11,453 nucleotides of DNA, from positions 1-11,453 of the forward strand of contig CAMBHH010000109.1 of assembly GCA_945866505.1 (NCBI GenBank). Reading direction: 5' to 3'. The notes beneath the pieces were generated by a model. That model was given only the letters and a program-made list of their open reading frames with translations, was not told the origin of the DNA and did not search any database. Below are positions 7,210 through 11,453 of this stretch, in pieces (within the stretch, counting starts at the first letter, position 1; the number at the start of each line of letters is the position of its first letter). This DNA is from Flavobacterium psychrophilum. GTDB taxonomy: Bacteria > Bacteroidota > Bacteroidia > Flavobacteriales > Flavobacteriaceae. Both the position numbers and the translations under genes were made by a program.

Positions 7210-7309
7210 AAAAACATTGCTACAGTTAATTTAATGTTAGGTAAACAATAATTATATATTGATTTTAACCCAAGTTTAATTTTATGTAAAATTTAGGGTT
7301 TTAAAGTAT

Positions 7310-7335
7310 AAAAAAAGTCCCGCTACTGCGGGACT
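7310..7335 (-). terminator. Intrinsic terminator of the atp gene cluster
   Basis: A perfect, GC-rich 8-bp stem AGTCCCGC/GCGGGACT (7316-7323 with 7328-7335) has a TACT loop. The A-run at 7310-7316 gives a U-tract on the minus strand. It lies 25 bases past the atpG stop, so the transcript ends here and does not continue to atpD/atpC. Confidence 0.92.
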
Positions 7336-7360
7336 CTCAAATATATTTTGAATAAGATTA

Positions 7361-8221
7361 TTATCCTTTCAAAGCTTCCGCTCCACCAACGATTTCTAAA
7401 ATCTCATTAGTAATCGCAGCCTGACGCGCTTTGTTATAAGTCAATTTCAATTGATCTCTCAATTCAGTTGCGTTGTCTGTTGCTTTATGCATTGCAGTCA
7501 TACGTGCTCCGTGTTCTGAAGCAAATGAATCTCTAACACCTTTATACAATTGCGTTTTCAATGATTTTGGAATCAAAGTCAATACAATTTCTTCTTTAGA
7601 TGGTTCAAAAATATAATCTCCTGATGAAGCTGGTTTATCAGATTTTATTGGAGCCAATGGCAAAAATTGTTCTACTTGAACAATTTGAGTTGCAGCATTT
7701 TTAAATTGATTGTAAACCAATTCGATTTTGTCATACTCTCCAGAAACAAATTTTTGAGTCAATGTTTCTGCAATTACAGTAACATTGTCAAAAGTCAATG
7801 CGTCAAAAACGTGACTTTGATTATCAACTACAGTAAGTGTTTTAGTCAAAATATCGTTTCCTTTTTTACCAATGGCAAAAACATCTACTTGTTTTCCTTC
7901 GTAATAATCGGCACGGTTTTTAACTTCTTTAATTACGTTGGTATTAAAAGCGCCACACAAACCTCTATTTGAAGTTATTGCTACAACCAATACTTTTTTA
8001 ATTTCTCTTTGGGTAGTAAATTCACCTCCTACATCTCCATCAAGAGTTGAAGAAAGATTTTGTAATAATTCCGTTAATTTTTCGGCATAAGGGCGCATTG
8101 CCGTAATGGCATCTTGCGCCTTCTTTAGCTTTGCTGCAGAAACCATTTTCATCGCAGCAGTAATCTGCATCGTTGATGAAACGGAAGTAATTCTATTACG
8201 TATTTCCTTTAAGTTTGCCAT
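7361..8221 (-). CDS. atpG: F-type ATP synthase subunit gamma
   Basis: This is the central rotor shaft that turns inside the alpha3-beta3 head and carries rotation from the c-ring to the catalytic sites. At 286 residues it has normal length. The N-terminal helix (MANLKEIRNRITSVSSTMQITAAMKMVSAAKLKKA, residues 1-35) and C-terminal helix (about 225-286, ending NKARQAAITNEILEIVGGAEAL) form the antiparallel coiled coil. The central Rossmann-like domain carries TSNRGLCGAFN (83-93), a highly conserved stretch. The ATG at 8221 gives the canonical MANLKEIRxRI start. It is the last gene of the cluster, 82 bases after atpA; that gap holds an unusual repeat and is much larger than the 1-16 base gaps among atpF, atpH and atpA. 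A terminator follows directly. Confidence 0.98.
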   Translation of the reverse strand: MANLKEIRNRITSVSSTMQITAAMKMVSAAKLKKAQDAITAMRPYAEKLTELLQNLSSTLDGDVGGEFTTQREIKKVLVVAITSNRGLCGAFNTNVIKEVKNRADYYEGKQVDVFAIGKKGNDILTKTLTVVDNQSHVFDALTFDNVTVIAETLTQKFVSGEYDKIELVYNQFKNAATQIVQVEQFLPLAPIKSDKPASSGDYIFEPSKEEIVLTLIPKSLKTQLYKGVRDSFASEHGARMTAMHKATDNATELRDQLKLTYNKARQAAITNEILEIVGGAEALKG

Positions 8222-8229
8222 TTTATTAT

Positions 8230-8293
8230 GGGTATTGGGTTTTGGGTATTGGGTTTTGGATTATGTTTTACCTAAAACCCAAGACCCAAAACC
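8230..8293. repeat. Tandem and inverted GGGTTTT-type repeat in the atpA-atpG gap
   Basis: Two identical 14-base units, GGGTATTGGGTTTT, stand head to tail (8230-8243, 8244-8257). Bases 8238-8257 pair with 8274-8293 over 20 positions with one mismatch, around a 16-base loop, giving a long hairpin in the atp mRNA. The plus strand has four GGG tracts each separated by 4 bases (8230-8253), fitting the canonical G-quadruplex pattern. No gene fits here. It may be an inserted small repeat element that affects atpG expression. Confidence 0.75.
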
Positions 8294-8303
8294 TAGAACC
8301 TAA

Positions 8304-9881
8304 TTAATTGTACTTCGCTGAAACTTCTTTTGCTGCTGCTTCTAACACATCTGTGATTTCGTCAGTCAATTTTCCTGCTTTCAAAGCATCAAGTGTTGCT
8401 CTGTTTTTGTTGTTTAAGAATTCTAAGTAATCTTTTTCGAATTCTTTAACTTTATTTACAGGAACATTTCTTAACAGGTTTTTAGAACCTGCATAGATAA
8501 TGGCAGTTTGGTTTTCAACAGTATAAGGGTCGTTTAGATTTTGTTTCAAAATCTCCACGTTTCTTTTTCCTTTCTCAATTACGTTTAATGTAACTGCATC
8601 CAAATCAGAACCAAATTTAGCAAACGCCTCTAGTTCGCGGTATTGCGCTTGGTCTAATTTTAAAGTACCTGCTACTTTTTTCATTGATTTAATTTGAGCA
8701 TTTCCTCCAACACGAGATACCGAAATACCTACATTGATCGCTGGACGAACCCCTGAGTTAAACAAATCTCCATCCAAGAATATCTGACCATCAGTGATCG
8801 AAATTACGTTAGTTGGTATATATGCAGAAACGTCACCGGCTTGAGTTTCGATAATTGGTAAAGCAGTCAATGAGCCACCACCTTTAACGATACCTTTTAA
8901 AGTATCTGGCAAGTCATTCATATTTTTGGCAATATCATCATCAGCAATCACTTTACAAGCTCTTTCTAATAAACGAGAGTGTAAGTAGAAAACGTCTCCA
9001 GGATAAGCCTCACGTCCTGGTGGTCTTCTCAACAAAAGAGAAACCTCACGATATGCCACAGCTTGTTTAGATAAATCATCATAAACAATTAAAGCTGGAC
9101 GACCAGAATCTCTGAAATATTCTCCAATTGCAGCACCTGCCATAGGGGCATACACTTGCATCGGAGCTGGATCAGAAGCATTAGCAGCCACAATTACTGT
9201 GTACGCCATTGCACCTTTTTCTTCTAACATTTTTGCGATTCCTGCTACCGTTGATGCTTTTTGTCCAATGGCAACATAGATACAGAATACAGGTTTTCCT
9301 GCATCATAAAATTCTTTTTGATTCAAAATAGTATCCAAACAAACGGTAGATTTACCCGTTTGACGGTCACCAATAACAAGTTCACGTTGTCCACGACCTA
9401 CTGGAATCATTGCATCAACTGCTTTGATACCTGTTTGTAATGGCTCGGTAACTGGCTGACGGAAGATAACTCCAGGCGCTTTTCTTTCTAACGGCATTTC
9501 GAATAAATCACCTGTGATTGGACCTTTACCATCAATTGGTTGACCCAAAGTGTTTACTACACGACCTACCATTCCTTCTCCAGTCTTAAGAGACGCAATA
9601 CGTTGCGTTCTTTTTACAGTTGAACCTTCTTTGATTCCTGTTGATGGTCCCAAAAGTACCACACCAACATTGTCTTCTTCCAAATTCAATACAATCGCCT
9701 CAAGACCATTGTCAAATTCTACAAGTTCACCATATTGAACATTAGAAAGTCCGTAAACACGAGCAATTCCATCTCCAACTTGAAGTACAGAACCTACTTC
9801 TTCTAATGTAGCACCAGATTCAAAACCTTCTACTTGCTTTCTTAATATTGCTGAAATCTCAGCAGGTTTAATTTCCGCCAT
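8304..9881 (-). CDS. atpA: F-type ATP synthase subunit alpha
   Basis: This is the non-catalytic nucleotide-binding subunit of the F1 head; three copies alternate with beta. At 525 residues it has typical length. The N-terminal beta-barrel domain covers about residues 25-95. The nucleotide-binding domain has the P-loop GDRQTGKS (171-178) and Walker B-like LIVYDD (264-269). The family signature region lies at about 336-392, with the catalytic-site arginine finger at R390 in [10 protein letters not shown] (equivalent to E. coli alpha Arg376). A C-terminal helical bundle follows. The ATG at 9881 gives [10 protein letters not shown]. It starts 16 bases after atpH and is followed by the repeat-bearing gap before atpG. 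All key residues are intact, and the gene's composition resembles that of its neighbours. Confidence 0.99.
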   Translation of the reverse strand: MAEIKPAEISAILRKQVEGFESGATLEEVGSVLQVGDGIARVYGLSNVQYGELVEFDNGLEAIVLNLEEDNVGVVLLGPSTGIKEGSTVKRTQRIASLKTGEGMVGRVVNTLGQPIDGKGPITGDLFEMPLERKAPGVIFRQPVTEPLQTGIKAVDAMIPVGRGQRELVIGDRQTGKSTVCLDTILNQKEFYDAGKPVFCIYVAIGQKASTVAGIAKMLEEKGAMAYTVIVAANASDPAPMQVYAPMAGAAIGEYFRDSGRPALIVYDDLSKQAVAYREVSLLLRRPPGREAYPGDVFYLHSRLLERACKVIADDDIAKNMNDLPDTLKGIVKGGGSLTALPIIETQAGDVSAYIPTNVISITDGQIFLDGDLFNSGVRPAINVGISVSRVGGNAQIKSMKKVAGTLKLDQAQYRELEAFAKFGSDLDAVTLNVIEKGKRNVEILKQNLNDPYTVENQTAIIYAGSKNLLRNVPVNKVKEFEKDYLEFLNNKNRATLDALKAGKLTDEITDVLEAAAKEVSAKYN

Positions 9882-9897
9882 AATTATATATCAATAA

Positions 9898-10434
9898 CTA
9901 GTTACTTAATTCTCTTTTTAATACTTGTAATCTGTCGGCAATGGAAGCATTGTATTGCTTGTCGCCTATTCTTAAAATAAATCCCCCAATGATAGAAGGA
10001 TCTACCGTGTTTTCAATGGTAATTTTTTTGCTTGAAGAAATGCTTGCAATTTTAGCAGAAACTTTTGCTTCTAAAGCTGCGTCCATAGCAATAGCTGTAG
10101 TAACTTTGGCTACTTCAACACCATTCAAGATATCAAACAATTTGTTGTATTCTACCGCGATATCATCCAAGATTTCAAATCTTTTGTTTTCCAACAACAA
10201 TTGGAAAAGGCTTTTGGTCACTGCATTAACCGAAGCAAAAACTTCTAAAACAACATCCTTTTTTGTCTCCGTAATAATAAGCGGATTTTGGATGAATAAA
10301 CTTAATTCTGCATTTGAAGTTATTGTTTTTGAAATCAATGCCATATCAGCACTCACTTCAGAAGCAACACCTTTGGAGTCTGCTATTTCTAAAATGGCTT
10401 TTGCATACCGAATTGCTGCTCTTGTACTTGACAT
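9898..10434 (-). CDS. atpH: F-type ATP synthase subunit delta
   Basis: This is the peripheral-stalk cap that attaches the b-subunit dimer to the top of the F1 head. At 178 residues it matches the usual length (about 175-180). The N-terminal six-helix domain begins TRAAIRYAKAILEIADSKG, the family pattern RYAxAL. The C-terminal domain carries the conserved DPSIIGGFILRIGDKQYNAS segment (around 144-163), followed by the terminal helix RLQVLKRELSN. The ATG (10434-10432) lies one base after the atpF stop codon, so the two are probably translationally coupled; the stop is TAG at 9900-9898. Confidence 0.97.
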   Translation of the reverse strand: MSSTRAAIRYAKAILEIADSKGVASEVSADMALISKTITSNAELSLFIQNPLIITETKKDVVLEVFASVNAVTKSLFQLLLENKRFEILDDIAVEYNKLFDILNGVEVAKVTTAIAMDAALEAKVSAKIASISSSKKITIENTVDPSIIGGFILRIGDKQYNASIADRLQVLKRELSN

Positions 10435-10435
10435 A

Positions 10436-10936
10436 TTAGTTTAATTTAGCGTCACCTAACATTTTCTCAACTAATTTTACTTGAGCTTCTTTGTTAGACA
10501 ATTCGTCTTTTAATAATTTCTCTGCAATTTCAAGTGACAAAGTAGAAACGTGTAGTTTCAATTCGGCCATAGCTGCATTTTTTTCGCTTTCGATAGCGGC
10601 TTTAGCTTGTTCGATCATTTTTTGACCCTGAGCTTGAGCTTCATTTTTAGCATCGGCAACCATTTTGTCTTTCATATCACGTGCATCTTTTAATAAAGCA
10701 TCACGTTCCATTCTTGCTTCTTGCAAAATACGTTGGTTGTCGCTTTGAAGGTTTTGCATTTCTTTTCTAGCATTATCAGCAGAAAGCAATGCGTTTTTTA
10801 TACCTTCTTCTCTTTCATTAACTGCATCCAAAATAGGTTTCCACGCAAATTTTTTCAACAAGAAAATTAATCCTACGAAAATAATGGCGTTCCAAAAAAA
10901 CAATCCAAACCCGAAATCTTCCCACAATTTTTCCAT
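10436..10936 (-). CDS. atpF: F-type ATP synthase subunit b
   Basis: This is the peripheral-stalk stator subunit: one N-terminal membrane helix (about residues 9-29, GLFFWNAIIFVGLIFLL) followed by a long, charged alpha-helical coiled coil rich in Lys, Glu and Ala. Length is 166 residues, normal for a homodimeric b. The stretch KPILDAVNEREEGIKNAL at the membrane exit is a well-conserved family feature. Only one b-type gene is seen, so a b/b' heterodimer is unlikely. It begins with ATG at 10936, 91 bases after atpE; that gap carries a hairpin that could set the ratio of c to the other subunits. Confidence 0.97.
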   Translation of the reverse strand: MEKLWEDFGFGLFFWNAIIFVGLIFLLKKFAWKPILDAVNEREEGIKNALLSADNARKEMQNLQSDNQRILQEARMERDALLKDARDMKDKMVADAKNEAQAQGQKMIEQAKAAIESEKNAAMAELKLHVSTLSLEIAEKLLKDELSNKEAQVKLVEKMLGDAKLN

Positions 10937-10989
10937 CTTAATTTAAGTATAATTTATATTGTACCAATGTGTGTTTTTAAAATTAAAAC

Positions 10990-11018
10990 AAAAGCTGCAA
11001 CCAACCGTTACAGCTTTT
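10990..11018 (-). terminator. Possible weak terminator or processing hairpin between atpE and atpF
   Basis: On the minus strand an 8-bp stem AAAAGCTG/CAGCTTTT (11018-11011 with 10997-10990) is extended by three more pairs (AAC/GTT) past one mismatch. It is followed by T-rich sequence (TTTTGTTTT). It begins 9 bases past the atpE stop. Partial termination, or a barrier to 3' exonuclease, would favour extra atpE mRNA, which suits a protein needed in about ten or more copies per complex. Confidence 0.45.
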
Positions 11019-11027
11019 TGTCTTTTT

Positions 11028-11222
11028 CTAGTTTACTGCAAACAATGCTGCGAAACCAATACCTTCAATAAGCGCAGCTGCAATAAGCATAGCTGTTTGA
11101 ATTTTTCCAGTAGCTTCTGGTTGACGAGCGATGGCGTCCATTGCAGAACCACCGATTCTACCAATACCAATACCTGCTCCAATAACTACTAATCCTGCTC
11201 CAATGATTTTAGGAATTTCCAT
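11028..11222 (-). CDS. atpE: F-type ATP synthase subunit c
   Basis: This is the proteolipid of the membrane rotor ring. It is a 64-residue hairpin of two membrane helices (about 5-27 and 42-62) joined by the polar loop ARQPEATGK (32-40), which contacts gamma and epsilon. The glycine-rich helix-1 motif (GAGIGIG) allows tight packing. The ion-carrying carboxylate is E53 in AALIEGIGF. The Gln and Ser/Thr ligands that accompany the Glu in sodium-binding c-rings are not present (residue 20, at the expected Gln position, is Ile, and residue 54 is Gly), so proton coupling is inferred. At 64 residues it is short compared with E. coli (79). It lies between atpB (114 bases upstream) and atpF (91 bases downstream). 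Confidence 0.97.
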   Translation of the reverse strand: MEIPKIIGAGLVVIGAGIGIGRIGGSAMDAIARQPEATGKIQTAMLIAAALIEGIGFAALFAVN

Positions 11223-11260
11223 AAAAATATGTATTAAAAATTAAACATTCTTCTTTAATG

Positions 11261-11291
11261 GTTATACGTTATTAGTTAAATGTTATACGTT
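11261..11291. repeat. Direct repeat GTTATACGTT in the atpB-atpE gap
   Basis: The 10-base sequence occurs at 11261-11270 and 11282-11291, 21 bases apart (two helical turns). It lies in the 114-base gap between atpB and atpE, which otherwise holds AT-rich sequence with several TAAC stretches and no convincing promoter. It could be a protein-binding pair or simple intergenic drift. Confidence 0.35.
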
Positions 11292-11336
11292 GAAAACCTC
11301 AACAAATAACTCTTAACTTTTAATTTCTAACCTTTT

Positions 11337-11453
11337 TTAATGAGCTTCTTCGTGATGATGCTCCTCAACTGCTGAACCAAAATATAAAGCGGCCAACATT
11401 GTGAAAATATAAGCTTGTAAAGCTGCAACTAATATTTCGATTACTGAAATTAT
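11337..11453 (-). CDS. atpB: F-type ATP synthase subunit a, C-terminal 38 residues
   Basis: This is the stator membrane subunit that provides the proton half-channels beside the c-ring. Only the last 38 codons and the TAA stop (11339-11337) are inside the window; the essential channel Arg lies outside. The fragment aligns with the last helix of E. coli subunit a through LQAYIF (LQAFIF in E. coli, containing Gln252). Seven residues before that Gln is a Glu, at the place of E. coli His245. This is the known exchange in which the Glu/His pair (E. coli Glu219/His245) is swapped. The short tail EEHHHEEAH is rich in His and Glu; E. coli also ends in SEEH. It is the first gene of this cluster within the window, with atpE following. 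Confidence 0.93.
   Translation of the reverse strand: MISVIEILVAALQAYIFTMLAALYFGSAVEEHHHEEAH

Noticed and set aside
8230..8293. A rho-independent terminator between atpA and atpG
   Set aside because: The hairpin is long but no U-tract follows on the minus strand (TACCCATAATAAAAT...), and atpG must be transcribed from upstream.
9941..10444. A 167-codon open frame on the plus strand opposite atpH
   Set aside because: It is entirely antisense to atpH, whose product is a clear delta subunit; the antisense protein shows no recognisable domain and no promoter of its own.
11028..11222. A sodium-coupled c-ring
   Set aside because: The Gln in helix 1 and the Ser/Thr beside the essential Glu, both typical of sodium binding, are absent; proton coupling is more likely.

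Overview
The window looks like chromosome from a Flavobacterium-type member of the Bacteroidota. The evidence is AT-rich DNA, starts without clear Shine-Dalgarno sequences, matches to the TAnnTTTG -7 promoter box, a CSSSDDD surface-lipoprotein N-terminus, a TonB-dependent receptor with a carboxypeptidase-regulatory-like N-terminal domain, and an F-type ATP synthase cluster that stops after atpG. This is inferred from sequence features; no database search was made.

Layout. Positions 1-2298 (minus strand) hold three genes, in transcription order a GNAT-family acetyltransferase, a MOP-superfamily polysaccharide flippase, and the 5' part of dut (dUTPase), which is cut by the window edge. An imperfect 12-bp inverted repeat resembling a REP-type element lies between flippase and dut. 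Positions 2412-2846 (plus strand) hold a small secreted protein with MORN/YwqK-like repeats and its promoter. A strong bidirectional terminator (2913-2944) separates it from the convergent gene on the minus strand.

Positions 2965-7137 (minus strand) hold a beta-helix surface lipoprotein and, upstream of it, a 926-residue TonB-dependent receptor. Each has its own -7 box, and the receptor has its own terminator, so they look like neighbouring single-gene units rather than a simple operon. No SusD homologue is present. A near-palindromic 16-nt motif (TGTTARCAAATTGTTA) occurs upstream of the lipoprotein and MORN genes. A degenerate version lies upstream of the receptor at the same distance from the -7 box as in the MORN promoter. 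This suggests a shared regulator.

Positions 7310-11453 (minus strand) hold the ATP synthase cluster atpB(partial)-atpE-atpF-atpH-atpA-atpG, closed by an intrinsic terminator. atpD (beta) and atpC (epsilon) do not follow and must lie elsewhere. Unusual points in the cluster are a hairpin between atpE and atpF that could adjust c-subunit stoichiometry, and a repeat between atpA and atpG that forms a 20-bp hairpin and a perfect four-tract GGG pattern. A 10-bp direct repeat lies in the atpB-atpE gap. In subunit a, Glu stands where E. coli has His245.

I see no tRNA, rRNA, CRISPR array, transposase or prophage gene. Most of the window is ordinary core or surface-transport DNA. The points most worth following are the shared upstream motif, the receptor/lipoprotein pair, and the two intergenic hairpins in the atp cluster.
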